Source of the DNA: Chelonoidis abingdonii
Lineage: Eukaryota > Chordata > Testudines > Testudinidae
DNA: 64,000 bases
Direction of reading: 5' to 3'
Assembly: GCF_003597395.2 (NCBI RefSeq)
Contig: NC_133769.1
Coordinates: 44,929,139 to 44,993,138, forward strand
The notes under the pieces were generated by a model, which worked only from the letters and a program-made list of their open reading frames with translations, was not told the origin of the DNA and searched no databases. The position numbers were made by a program, and so were the translations under genes. Positions 34,426-46,289 of this stretch are shown in pieces; positions within the stretch are counted from its first letter, which is position 1, and every line of letters starts with the position of its first letter.

Positions 34426-36044
34426 CAGCCTAGGGCCAAACCTAAATATCTTAAATGTTCACACCTGCAAAATAAATAAACCTGGATTGGTGGGGTGGTT
34501 CAAACTGAGAATATATGAGAGTTTTAGCTAGACTCATCATATCTCAGTTGACATGTATAGGCCAGTAAGCAAAGCATTTCCAAAGAACTCTATTAGGTTA
34601 ATAGAAGAAGGAGCTACGTGCTATATGTAGGCACTTGTGGGATTAATTCTTCCAGTGCAAAGCTGACTATCTTAGCCAAGCCTTGATAATTTTCTAATGA
34701 AAATTATTTGGGAAGCTCTCCAGCCCTGGTGATCTATTATTTTGTATACATTTTTAACTGCCTGAATTTTTGCTTGCAGTGGTCCCCTCTAGCTGCAAGG
34801 CCGTCTCTCTGTCACCGTTCAGAAGATCTAGTGATTGTAACAAAACCGCCAAGCTTGAACCATCAGTGCTTTGGCTAGCTGCGTATAGATGTCAGAATAA
34901 TGGAAAACTCAATCATTGATGCCTTTGGGATCTGAAGTTTAAGTGTCCATTATCTAATGCAATTTGAAGTGTTACTCTTGACATTTCTGCTTGCTTTATT
35001 AACCAAATCAGATGGTCATTTTTGTCTCTGTCTCATATCAACTCTATTTTGCTTTAAATGTAAAAAGTTTGTGTTACTAGATACCTTCTGTTTAGTGGTT
35101 GTGCTTTGGCATTCTCCGAATCCCCATATAGCTGTCTATAACATTGATATCACATTCTTGTTCGTGAATCCAGACCCAAACAGTTACAATCAATTTGACT
35201 TTTAGTGCTTTTAAGACTAGCGATAATGTGAAGAGCACAATCACTGTAAAGGCTTCCCATCTTGGGTTAATTTCATTTTGTGTTGGAAGTATTTTAATTC
35301 TAATAAAACGCTTGTACTTGTTAGTAATTGTAGCTGGAGCTACATTTCTGTGCACATAAGGGCCTGCCTGTCTCTGCAGAGGCTGATGTAGTGAATTCTA
35401 CTATGGATAAAAGAGAGAGGTGTGGAAGGGCAGCCTGAGTAGTCACACCATTCTCAGGATACATGTAATCATCTCAGCATATGTCCTTGGGATTAAGCAA
35501 AGCAGTTGATAAGAGAAAGAGAATTCTATTGAACAGAGGGCTAGGCAAACTGTTTAATATCTGGGTTCCTGTTGCACTGCACATTCACCAAGTCTGCCTC
35601 TTCAAATCGTCTCCAGAGGTTTAAACGCCAAGAGTGAATTTCTGTAAAGCACAGGGTCAATAGAGCAGTTTAAATCACCTCTCACTACAGTACAAAGCTG
35701 TTAGATAAGGAGATAACTGAGTCCCAATGTTTAAGAAAGTTGATGCCACAGCATTGGAGACATACATAGCATTTTTAATTATTATATTAGCTTATCTTTG
35801 AGAATAGACATCTACCACTAGGCTTTCATTTAGAGCTGGATGCGAAATGTTTTCTCCTTCCTGCAAGAACATTCCCAACATAAAAAAAATTCCCACTCTG
35901 AATTCCCTAGCAGCTCTACTTCCATCATTTCCCCCCGCCTTTTGGTAAACATGTACATTGCAACCACCTGAGTTGGAGATCTGAGAGGAGTCAGACCTGT
36001 ACTACTCAGAAATTAAATTATTTTGCATTTGTGAACAGTGTAAC
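34426..36044. other. Gene-free stretch
   Basis: No repeat or exon recognised with confidence. The frames at 34,957-35,205 (plus) and 35,092-35,355 (minus) overlap antisense and have no domain. Confidence 0.45.
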
Positions 36045-36297
36045 CCTGGTCTACGCTACAAACTTATAACTGTGTCGCTCAAGGGTTTGGATTTTCTGAA
36101 CTACCACCTCACTGAACTCCCAGTGTAGACAATGCTATGGTAAGGGGATAGCTCCCATCAACATAGCTACCACTTCTTGGAGAGGTGAAGTACCTACACC
36201 AATGGGAGAAGCTCTCCTGTCAGTGTAGGTACCATCTTCACAAAGAACTATCAGCTATGCCACTACAGTGCTGTAAGTGTAGACAAGCCCGGAGGCT
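36045..36297. mobile_element. MITE-like foldback element, ~250 bp
   Basis: The left end CCCTGGTCTACGCTACAAAC pairs with the right end GTAAGTGTAGACAAGCCCGG. The central part contains GCTCCCATCAACATAGCTAC and, inverted in part, GTGTAGGTACCATC and ACACCAATGGGAGAAGC. It resembles the turtle GGTCTACACTACA-ended short DNA elements. TSD not established; no coding. Confidence 0.7.
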
Positions 36298-37199
36298 CCT
36301 GTAATATAACTTACTGGCGTATAAAAGTTTCAGACTTGAAAAGATGACAGCTGCTCTTTAGGGATGTTCATCTCTTTCTCATCTGCAGACTGCCAGCCTC
36401 TCTCCTCACTGCTGCAGACAGTGGCCTGAACTCGCCTTCTTCTCAGGGGTACAGAAGCCTTAGGTCAGAAACTTAAGATGGTCTGAGTGTCAATAACTTT
36501 TGAAGGGTTTTGGGGCTGGAAACAATATAGGTTTCTGAGCTATACGTGCTCCCTAGCTTTGACTGACTGAGCTTCCAAATTCCTGGAGAGCCTCAAATCA
36601 TATGGAATTGACACACAAGATCAGCCCAGTGGTTTATGGAAGTGCTGCATCGATTTAGTTCACTTCCTTTATGAGAAGTTTACCCCTTTTCGGCAGGATT
36701 ACTTCTCTCTTCCATGTGGGTAGCCATGGGGAGCTTCATCATAAGGCTAAGTACTTTTTGTTTCCTCCAGTCTGGGATGAAATTCCAAGGCTTGTGATAC
36801 AGGGCTCTATCTCCTGTTCAAAAGGAAGCACCACAGCAGAATCAAGAAAATCAGTCCATCGAGGTGGATTAGTAACTAAGCAATGGATTGCCAGGTGGGG
36901 GACTTTGATCATCATCGGATGATGATCAAGGGGACACTTGACAAAGGAGATGGGACATTATAATAGGTAGGTTATCTCACTAGCCATTTTAGAGTGAGGG
37001 AGAAGAGACAAGAGACACTCTCTTGTTCCATAGGAGAAGCTATATGAACTAGGGTAGGGGAAGGAGGAGGATTTGGACTCCTTAGAAGACACTTCCCCAA
37101 GTGCCAGAGAACACTCCAGAGAGATGAGGAAACTGAGGCAGGGATGGCACATAAGTGTTCTATTGTTTTAGTCTTGATCTGTATATCTTTCATGCTAAC
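36298..37199. other. Gene-free stretch
   Basis: Nothing recognised. The frame at 36,671-36,922 lacks a domain. A short palindrome, TTTGATCATCATCGGATGAT with its following bases, lies at about 36,904-36,930. Confidence 0.4.
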
Positions 37200-38095
37200 T
37201 GTAAGTGGGGGGAATAGGCCCACTATTGTGGGGAACTTTCCTGGTTTTTACACTACCCCGGTAAAATAGACTAGTGAAAGGATCCAAGTCCTCGCGCCCA
37301 CTTCCTTTACCAAGATGCCTGCCTGACCTTGAGGACTCCCCTTCCACTCTCTTGTGTGGCAGAATCCTTGTAACCTGACAAGGGTGGGCCCAAGATTCCT
37401 GGAGGGCTTGACCCCGAACCTTATCATGGTCACTTAGGACAGTGGATAGGGTGTCTTCACTCTGGGGTGCTCTCTCCACATTGGACACTTCCCTGACCCA
37501 CTGATCATTACATACAGTTCAAAGCAAATACAATTTATTAAACAGCAACCAATTTTTAAAAAATAAGGAAAAAATGGGAAAGATTAAAGGAAAACAGATA
37601 ACCCCACTCTGTGGCATGGGGACATCACAACCAGCCTTTCTGGAATGTAAGGGCAGTTCACAGTTTGTTCCTCACAAGTCCCAGGCCTCCTTCTCAGGCC
37701 CTGGCTGTGCTTCAGGGATGCCGCGGATTGGGCACTTGCTCTGGCAGCGGCCAGACACCTTCAGGCTCTAGGTGGCAGGGCCCTTCTTTCCAGTGTCAGC
37801 CCCCTGTCAGGGTTACGATCCTCCTCCAAGTCTGGCTTGCAAGGCCTCTTGGCTGGGGGCATCTCCCTGTGCTGGACCCTCACTCTACCCAGTGTCTCAC
37901 CCCACTTGGCTCTGGACTGCTCCAGCCCCGGCTCCAGCTCCACTCTGCCTCTGCACTGATGCTGCTGCTCTGCCTCCAGGCCCCTGGGCTGCTTTTTCCA
38001 TCCCTTCTGGCTCTAGTTGCTGCAGTTCTCCTTCAGCACAGGGCTGCTCTCAAGGGCTAGACAGCTGGACTGCAGGGTCTCAGTTCTCTGGAGGG
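37200..38095 (-). repeat. LTR-like retroelement sequence, minus strand
   Basis: On the minus strand GCTGTTTAATAAATTGTATT near 37,545-37,526 offers an AATAAA signal. The upstream part is GC-rich (37,600-38,090) and the downstream part, with GGCAGAATCCTTGTAACCTG in plus-strand text, is the familiar U5-like end of an LTR family frequent in turtle DNA. TSD and exact ends were not fixed. The open frames of up to 149 codons at 37,611-38,161 are not supported as proteins. Confidence 0.45.
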
Positions 38096-39965
38096 GTGCT
38101 AGATGAAGGATCTGCACCCCAAACGGCTGCTGAGAAACTCAAAGCCAAAGGGAGTGTCTAAATTCTGCTGTGTCTCATGAAGCTTAAAAGCACATAGGTC
38201 AACCTGTGGGCTCCAAGCACAGCAGCCTGGTAAGTGTCTAGGGACCCCAGAGGCGATGGATGCTTGTAGAAAGTAAATATTCATTGGCAGTGTCAAAGCT
38301 CATATGTGAACGTGGATGTTGAGTCCCAATCATTATCAGTTTGGCCAGCACCACCTTCTTTAATTTAATCATCAAGTGATTCTCTCCAGCCCATACATTT
38401 AAAATTTTATAAAAGAAAAAGTGAAAGTGGTTATAAAAACCCAAACAACTAGCAAACATACACTCACAGGCCTAGGAAATTCCCAAAACAAAATGACGGC
38501 TTTCAGAAATCCATAACTATTCACTTCCTTGCTTTTTGGAGCGTTCGAGTTTTGTCAGTGATATAAAAGGCTAAGTACATTGTTGTTACTTAGCAACCAT
38601 GATTAGTTTTCAAAAGATTTTTTTAAAATACAATGTATTTAATTATTTAGCAGAATTCCTCCCCCCCTCCTTCTGCTCCTTTTTTCCTTACTGAAATTTC
38701 AACAAAAGAATGCTTGAGTCTCATCAAACTTCTGAATCCAGGGTTTTGGAGTGGATCCAAAAGTAGATTGTAAACAGGTATGGTCGGTTTTATTCAATAA
38801 ACAGTATTTATAGAAAATCAGAGCAAAAATACAGCTAGGAGCCAGAGATAATGGTGCTGGTTCATATAAACAGAGCAGTTTCCAGCATGTTTTGAATTTG
38901 CTTTTCAACGGTCCTGGATGCCCTCTGAGGAAAAAATACAAAAGCAAGTTCTAGGATTATTTTTCATGTTTGTTTTTATTCATTTTAAATTCACGTTTTA
39001 GGTGTGGTAGAGCTCTTTTTTTTTTTTCAGTTTTGATTTAAAAACTGAAGGCCAGAGTGAATTTGAACTATTAATGAATTCAGACTTGAAAAGTGTAATT
39101 TACATGGGGATTATTTAAAAAATAGCCGTGCTGTTGTGTTGATTTTATGGTTATGCATATTTTAATATTAGATGAATAATTAACCAAAGACAATCAGAAC
39201 CAAAATGTGGGTGAAATACTGGCTTTGCTAATGTCAAAGGGAGTTTTACCATTGACTTTAATGGGGTCAGGATTTCACTCTGTTTGAAGAATCAGGAGTA
39301 TATATCTAAAGATGTTCCTATTCTAGAAACATGAAACGGTGAGGATAAGTGCATCAAATGCAAGTGCTATGCTCTCCCTCTGTCTGTTTGACTACAATGT
39401 CACCTCTCTTTAGGAGTCAGGAATTAGGCATAAAAAACTGAGCAGCAAGAGTATGGTGTCTTAGGTGTCCTGATCAGAGGAGATGGTAGATCAGAAATTG
39501 CCTGAAAGCAGAGGGAGTTCTAGTTCTTAGTTCCCTTTAATCTCAGGGTGTTCAAATCAACTGTAAATGCATTTATAGTGGCTTGCAACACAGAGCTTTT
39601 TATTTTAGAATTTTCACTGATCAGAGCTCAGCTTATCGAAGCAGGATGAAACTGAAGGGATGCTTTTGTCATTTAAATATTGATGACTCTTGGACCTAGA
39701 AGCCGAGTGGTTTTGAAGCTGCATCTGTTTGCTTCCATAGTACTTTGAAGTTGATGAACACAAAGAGTAGGTACTATATTAAGAGCATTTTGATGTATGT
39801 GACAGAGTCCAGTCCCTCCCAAAGGGGAGAACAGGGATCTGAATCCCAAAGAATAAGCAATTCAATCAACTGATTGCCTACACTAGAACTGTACTATAAA
39901 ATTTGTGATTGATATTTTGAAATACTAATTCTCTGAGGAATTATGGATACTCACTGATAATACGC
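38096..39965. other. Gene-free stretch
   Basis: No gene seen. A fragment of the ancient palindromic repeat (GTCAAAGGGAGTTTTACCAT, TTGACTTTAATGGGGTCAGG) lies at about 39,220-39,290. Frames at 38,238-38,947 are unsupported. Confidence 0.4.
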
Positions 39966-39966
39966 T

Positions 39967-40345
39967 TTAAACCCTGTTCTGGCCAGTTCAGATTCTGACA
40001 AAATATTTGAATTCTATATAGATGCATCAGACATTGGTTTAGATGCTGTACTGACGCAATCGGGGGGAAAGTAACAAAAACCACCCCATTGCTTTCTGAA
40101 GCAAGAAACTGGTTTAAAAAATATTATCGTGGAGAAAGAATGGTATTACCATAGTGTGGGCAATTAGGCAGATCAAGCCCTAAACAAGAAATTCAGGATC
40201 TCAATTGACCACTCTCCATTATTTGGCTGCACAGACCCAAGCTGGTATAATGGATCATACCACTTCAAGAATATGACATGGAAGTTGTACATATAAAGGG
40301 GAAGAAAATATGGTGGCTGATGCCCTACCCAGGAAAAAGGGTTCT
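39967..40345 (+). pseudogene. Ty3/Gypsy RNase H domain fossil
   Basis: Conceptual translation in shifting frames gives PVLASSDSDK, then FEFYIDASDIGLDAVLTQSG, the DAS-x-GLGAVL motif of the Ty3/Gypsy RNase H domain. Next come VEKE, HSPL and, at about 40,262-40,320, LQEYDMEVVHIKGKK, matching the domain's conserved end before its ADALSR motif (here WLMPYPGK, frameshifted). Several frameshifts and stops break the domain. In life it degrades RNA in the RNA-DNA hybrid during reverse transcription. No neighbouring integrase or RT was recognised, so it is an isolated fragment. The 60-codon frame at 40,278-40,460 is a remnant of it. Confidence 0.7.
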
Positions 40346-40836
40346 GACCTGTTACCTACAGGTCAGTGAGGGGCTAGCCCTTCTGCAGCATTGTAAGGAG
40401 GGCAGGTGTGACCCTAACAACATCCCAATACCAGATGGCAAGGGGCTCCCTGGTATCTAGCAGTGAATCTCAGATGGCCTGACCAGTTCAGTGTACGCCA
40501 ACTCACTGTTGTCATAATCTGTATCTAAAAAGGTGCCATGTAAATTGTCATATGCAAACTGGTAACACACTGGTCATTGCTGGTTTTGCAGGGTGTACAT
40601 GCAAGTGAGATATGAAAAGTTAGATACATGCCAGCAATGTGTTCTTAATCTGTTTGTCAAATAGGCTTAAGTCATCATGCCCTAGACAAAGAAATGTTTC
40701 CCAGGCTTGACAGTGTCTCCAATGTAAATTTAGCCAGGCGAGACCTAAAACATTGAAAAGCACATATACATGCAAGGTAAAAAAAAAAAGCCACCTGTGA
40801 CTGGGATCCTGGGGGGCCATGCTGAGATTGCTCAAT
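40346..40836. other. Gene-free stretch
   Basis: Probably Gypsy-derived on its left edge, otherwise unassigned. No gene. Confidence 0.35.
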
Positions 40837-40841
40837 AAGGG

Positions 40842-41763
40842 TGTCATGGTATAACCCCCACTCTGAACCTTAGAGTCCAAAAGATGTGGTACCAGCATGA
40901 ATTCCTCTAAGCTTAATTACCAGCTTAGATTTTGTAGTGCTGCCACCAACCAGGTCTTAGAGTGCCTGGTATACTCTGGTCCCCCAAAAACCTTCCCTGG
41001 GGACCCCCAAGACCCAAACCCCTTGAGTCTCACAACAAAGGGAAATAAACCATTCCCCCTCCCTCCTTTCTTCCTCCCCTCCCCGGGTACACTAGGAGAT
41101 CACTGTGATTCAAACTCCTTGAATCTTAAAACAGAGAGGAATGTCACTTTCCCCCCTCCTCTTTTCCCTTCACCAAGAGGCAATACAGATTCAAGCTCCG
41201 TGAATCTAAAAACACAGAGGAATTCCACCTTCCCCCTTCTCTTCCCTCCTTTCGCCCACCAATTCCCTGGTGAGTACAGACTCAGTTCCCTTGAGCCTTA
41301 ACAAGGGAAGAAATCAATCAGGTCTTAAAAAAGAAAAGCTTTTAATAAAAGAAAGGAAAAAGTAAAAGTTGTCTCTGTAATCAAGATGGTAAATGTTACA
41401 GGCTCTCTCAGCTTACAGACACTAGAGAGAATCCTCCCCCCAGCAAACATACAAATTAAAATCCTTCCAGCAAAATACACATTTTAAATAAAGAAAAACA
41501 ATCAAAAAGACTAAACCGCCTTCCTGCTTGTACTTACTACTTGAACAGAAAATTAGAGAGCCTGTAGGTACGTCTGGTTACTCTCAGAACCCAGAGAGAA
41601 CAACAGACCAAGGAAAAAAAACACAAAAACAAAGACTTCCTCCACTGAGATTTGAAAGTATTTTGTCTCCTGATTGGTCCTCTTGTCAGGTGTTCCAGAG
41701 TCACTGTTTGTTAACCCTTTACAGGTGAAAGAGACATTAACCCTTAACTATCTGTTTATGACA
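40842..41763 (-). mobile_element. Solo LTR, 922 bp, minus strand
   Basis: Plus-strand ends are TGTCATGGTATAAC and CTGTTTATGACA, so the element has TG...CA termini, and it is flanked by AAGGG at 40,837-40,841 and 41,764-41,768. A single LTR with an intact 5-bp duplication and no internal region is the product of LTR-LTR recombination. On the minus strand it starts TGTCATAAACAGATAGTTAA, then has CACCTGTAAAGGGTTAACAA and a GGACCAATCAGGAGAC CCAAT element, as expected for U3. A similar U3 block lies in the LTR at 62,753. The 134-codon frame at 40,897-41,301 is the LTR body, not a gene. Confidence 0.85.
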
Positions 41764-41799
41764 AAGGGCAAATTGCAAAGAATGGGGCAGACAATCCCC

Positions 41800-42729
41800 A
41801 AGACTTGTGATTTTTCTAACACTTAGATTCACCAAGCTAGCAACAAAACTTCTATAATACTTTACTGGTTACCCAGAAGCCAGACATACAATTCCCTTGA
41901 AGCAACCCAGCTTTTGGGCTCCCACCCGTACAGCGAAATCAAATAAGATTAGGATTACTGAAAATCTTGTTCATCATATAAAAAGTTATATCAGTCCCAA
42001 AGGATCAGACACATTACCCTCCAGGTTAATAAGATCTGAAATATTTACCCAAATAAAAACTTATAGCCAATTCTTATTAACTAAATTAAAATTTATTTAA
42101 AAAAAAAAAGAGAGGGTATTGGTTAAAAGATACATACAGACATGAACAGAGTTCTTAGGTCAGTTTCATAGTAGAGATGAGCTTTAGAGTTGAAAAGAGT
42201 TCTTTCAGAATTAGTCCATAGGTTCAGCCTAATGTTCAATGTCAGGGTGATCCAGAATGGAACTGGAGACCTCAATCTTGTTGCTCAAGCTGAGGAAGCA
42301 TAAACAGATTTGAGATGAAAGGATCAGGCCCTAAAAGCCCTTTATACAGTTCTCAAGCAGCCTCTTAACAGCATGCAGTCCTTGGGTGAGCAATAAGCAA
42401 TTATCCTAGCTTTGAAGTAGATGTTCTATTTCCTATGTATATACAGGTAATTAGTTACATGGAGTAACATAAAGCAATTGCCCATCTCCTGCCATTTACA
42501 GGTAGTTTGCTATATACTTCAAAGAGAAATGAAGATACTGATATCACTACAATCATAGTTCACTAAAAATGTTAATATCTCCTTTTGATCTCTGAATTAA
42601 CAGAATACAGCAATAGACAGGAACTGTTTGATTACATTGTCAACCTCTAACAACACATATGTAAACCCATAAAAAACAAACATTATCTGCTGATATGTCT
42701 CTAAAGGTTGAATCTGGGTTAACTAGCCT
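41800..42729 (-). repeat. LTR-like repeat, minus strand
   Basis: The text ATCAGACACATTACCCTCCA, AGCCAATTCTTATTAACTAA and AGATACATACAGACATGAAC followed by TTTATACAGTTCTCAAGCAG resembles a large LTR family frequent in turtle DNA read in reverse. A/T-rich TTTATTTAAAAAAAAAAA near 42,090 may hold the polyadenylation region of the minus strand. Ends not resolved. Confidence 0.35.
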
Positions 42730-43540
42730 GCAAGTTCTGTATCCCTTTCTGACCCTGTGTCATGCCACCTAACTATCATGATGTGGGGAGGAGACTGCAA
42801 ATATTAATGTGGCATCCACTCCCTGGTGGATATGACAAGCTGAGCCTCCAGGAGGGCATCTTGACTTTGAAAACAAAGAAACGTTGAGAATACAAGTAGA
42901 GAGACAGCTACATCGGCATCTTTCATCTGAGGAGACGACAGAAACCCAGTGCTTTGAGCTCTGTGTTGGATGATGGCCAAAGACTGACCAGCCATGATGG
43001 AAGAATGACTATGGTGAGAAAATTACTTTGAACAAAAGACTTTAGTGTGTTAAGTTAGGTTTTAGTCTTAGAAGCATATTTTTATTTGTGTTTATCTGTA
43101 CCATTTCTATTCCAATTCCTTCTACTTCAGATCACTTAAATATCTGTTTTTTAATTAATAACTGAATCTTATTTATTACACAACCATCTCAGGGCAGTGT
43201 TTCAAACTGAAGACTAAAATTCTCAGCCAAATTAACAAACCGGTGCTGTGTACTTCTCTAGAAAAAGAAGCAGCCAAGGCTTTGAGCATGCAACAGTGGG
43301 AGGGGCTGAGCGCTAAACAGGAGACAATTTTGGGTACACTCTGGCCTGGAGGGGCTGGTAGTGTCACCTTGCAACGTAGATCCAGGCTGGTGGAAGCCAA
43401 GGTGAGATCATTGTGCTGGATGCAGGCTGCTGGTGGCAGGGCTCTGAGCCAAATCTGCACAGCATAGAAGCACCCACAGTTACAGGGCAGGCAGGGACAA
43501 AACCGCTTACTGGGTTGGGTTGAACATCCAAAGTGTCACA
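42730..43540 (+). repeat. LTR-like repeat, plus strand
   Basis: The sequence AGTTAGGTTTTAGTCTTAGA, ATTTCTATTCCAATTCCTTC and AATTAATAACTGAATC followed by AACCATCTCAGGGCAGTGT and GTGCTGTGTACTTCTC matches a mid-repetitive, LTR-like family that I recognise from reptilian sequence. Ends and TSD not found. The antisense and sense frames at 43,176-43,467 are unsupported. Confidence 0.35.
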
Positions 43541-44862
43541 GTATTAGCACTGAATCTTCACCATTGTATGATGGCTCTCTTACATTCCTCCAAGGCAGTT
43601 TTAAATAAGAAAAATGAATTTAATATGGTCTCAGAAGAACTGGATTCTTAACTTTTCTTTTTTATTTATAAAGCAGCAATTAAGTAGATCTACATAGCTT
43701 CTCTGCCTTTAGGTTAAAAAGGAAAACGCAAGAAACCAGCTACAGGAAACAATGGTGGAATTGTATAGGAAGCTATAAAACATGAGGTTTCATCATCTCA
43801 AGGCTAAACAAGTTTCAGACTTAATTTTCCTTGAGACAACAAAGCTTTCACATGATCAGGGCTACTCGACACAATCTTGAAGAAAAGTCCTTCCTCTGTC
43901 TGTTCATTCAGAAAACATAATATAAAGAATAAAATCTCCCATCTCTCTTCCTTCCCCTGTCCTCCCTTTTTTCCTTTCTTCATTTTACAGCTAAGAAGCT
44001 AACAAAATACCTTGCTTTCTTTTCACCCAAGACGACTTTTTGGGACCATACAGGCAGCAGTAAGACAAAAGGGATTCAAAGCATCAGAGCAGAAGATACC
44101 TGCCTCTCTTGGAGCCTCACAGCTCTTTGGAGGGCTTTCATACAGCACATGACTTACAAAGGGAAGTAGACAAGCTGGGGAATACAGATATCTTAACTAG
44201 TTTCCTGGAAGGACAGGAAAAGCTTTGGTCTGCCTGCCCTTTTCTCTCTCTGGGGAAGAGTTTGAATTCTTAGTCAGCCCCTTTCCCAACCCCAACCCCC
44301 CAGCACCTCAACTTCCTTCTCTGGGTATAGCTCCCTACTCCTCTATCCTACTCATAACTTAGTATAGTAGACCCCCAAGGGTAGGATGAATAACCTTTCA
44401 AAACAAAAATGGGTTTGATGTTACACAAAGACTGAGGTCTGGATAAAGCATTTATGCAACTGTAGTGGACTCATTGACCGATTTTAAAGTAGTTGCATGT
44501 GACAGGCCTGATGGAGCCAATCCTTGAACTACATGGTCAGAGTTTTTGGCTCAGCTTGTCAAGTGGCCAGACCCTGCAGGGGGTTACGAAAAACAGACAG
44601 ACAAAAACACTTATATCTATCTATTAGGATCACTTGAAAATTGGGACTTTCCTATTATCAGAGACACATGGTGGTTTTACCTGAGAGTAAACGTTTGTAA
44701 CCAGACCTCTTCTTCCCACTGCCTAGACCTGCAGTGCTACCAAATTTTACACACTTCATGTGAGATTCATGCTATTGACTCTCCTCCCCATCACACCTGC
44801 TCACAGGCATGCTGTATTCTTATGCATCCATTGAAGCTGCAGGCAGTAGGGTTTACCTCACA
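43541..44862. other. Gene-free stretch
   Basis: No exon or confident repeat. The open frame at 44,546-44,902 runs into the hAT element and has no domain. Confidence 0.45.
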
Positions 44863-44870
44863 CTTCCTCC

Positions 44871-45447
44871 CAGGGTTGGTGCAAGGATGTTTCACGCCCT
44901 AGGCGAAACTTCCACCTTGCGTCCTCCCTTATCCCTGAGCCCCTCCCCTGAGGCACGCCCCCCCCCACAGCAGCTCCCCTCCTCCACCCTGAGGTGCCCC
45001 CACGTGGCAGCTCCCCATCCCCCACCCTCTGCTCTGAGGCACCCTCCCCGCCCCAGCTCACCCCTGCTCCGTGCATGAGCACAAGCACCCTAAGCACACC
45101 GTGGCTGCTTCACTTCTCCTGCCTCCCAGGCATGCGGCGCCAATCAGCTTAGGCGCTGCAAGCCTGGGAGGCGGGAGAAGTGAAGCAGCCACGGTGTGCT
45201 CAGGGAGGAGGCGGGGCAGGGGTGAGCTGGGACGGGGAGTTCCCCTGCATGCCGCCCCCGCCCCCTTACTTGCTGCAGGCAGCCCTCTCTGCGCACCCCT
45301 GCCCCAGCTCCTTCCGCCTAAATGCTGGCAGTGACCAGGGCGGCCGAAGATCCGGCCGCCACGGTCGCTGCCGAAGAAAATGCCGCCCCCCAAATCCTAG
45401 CACCCTAGGCGACCGCCTAAGTCGCCTAAATGGTTGTACCGGCCCTG
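44871..45447. mobile_element. Non-autonomous hAT element, 577 bp
   Basis: The ends CAGGGTTGGTGCAAGGATGT and ATGGTTGTACCGGCCCTG are inverted copies (the left is diverged). The flanks are CTTCCTCC (44,863-44,870) and CTGCCTCC (45,448-45,455), a 7-of-8 duplication. In the middle, 45,094-45,131 and 45,162-45,199 form a 38-bp inverted pair with one mismatch (GCACACCGTGGCTGCTTCAC...). The right part includes CCGCCTAAGTCGCCTAAATG, familiar from reptilian hAT families. The frames of up to 119 codons on both strands are due to GC content. Confidence 0.85.
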
Positions 45448-45943
45448 CTGCCTCCTCTTTATCACCAGGGCTCAACATTGCTGGATTACAGCCAGCCTAC
45501 CGCTTTCTCTGCTCCCAATCAGTCTGGGAGCATATGTAACTCTATGGGCAAATTAGTGATAGACAGGTAAGTCAGGTGTCATTAGATCTGTAAAAATCCA
45601 CAGAATCATAATTACAATAGCATCATCTTCTGTGGCATAGCGTGGGACTGCCTCCCTTCCCCCTAGCTCTCAATTCTCTCATTTGGAGGAAATTTTGATA
45701 CTATGTCATCAGAAACAGGTCAAGTTGGATACCATTTGAAATCCCTTTCTCCCACAAACAGCATAGTATGAAACACGACAAACCTAGAACAATTATATTG
45801 CTATATATTCAAAAATGTATGATAAAGTTGATTTTTTTTTTTTAAACACAGGCACGTGAAATAAGCAGCCCTCACAAAGGTAAATTGTGTTGTCAGTTAA
45901 CGCTCACAACATGGAACCAGATTAATGTTTTGAATGTTACAGA

Positions 45944-46216
45944 CAGGGCCGGCTCTGGCCATTTCGCTGCCCCAAGCACGGCGGCACGCTGCTGGGGACG
46001 CTCTGCCGCTCACCGGTCCCGCGGCTCCAGTGGACCTCCCACAGGCGTGCCTGCAGATGCTCCACTGGAGCCGCGGGACCAGCGGATCCTCTGCAGGCAC
46101 GCCTGTGGGAGGTCCACCAGAGCCACCTGCCGCCCTCCTGGCGACCAGCAGAGCGCCCCTCGTGGCATGCTGCCCCAAGCACGCGCTTGGCATGCTGGGG
46201 CCTGGAGCCGGCCCTG
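45944..46216. mobile_element. Non-autonomous hAT element, 273 bp
   Basis: Inverted termini CAGGGCCGGCTCTGG and CCTGGAGCCGGCCCTG are flanked by an exact 8-bp duplication GTTACAGA at 45,936-45,943 and 46,217-46,224. The interior is a GC-rich foldback: GGTCCCGCGGCTCCAGTGGA on the left pairs with TCCACTGGAGCCGCGGGACC on the right. The overlapping open frames of 76-123 codons on both strands reflect this palindrome. Closely related to 29,622-29,970. Confidence 0.93.
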
Positions 46217-46289
46217 GTTACAGATTACTATAAATGGAAGGAGTGCCTCAAGCTGATTTGCCGTCACTGGCAGAAAAGAAACAGGTCAG

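Noticed and set aside
37611..38161. 149- and 129-codon frames
   Set aside because: They overlap in different frames inside an LTR-like repeat and carry no domain.
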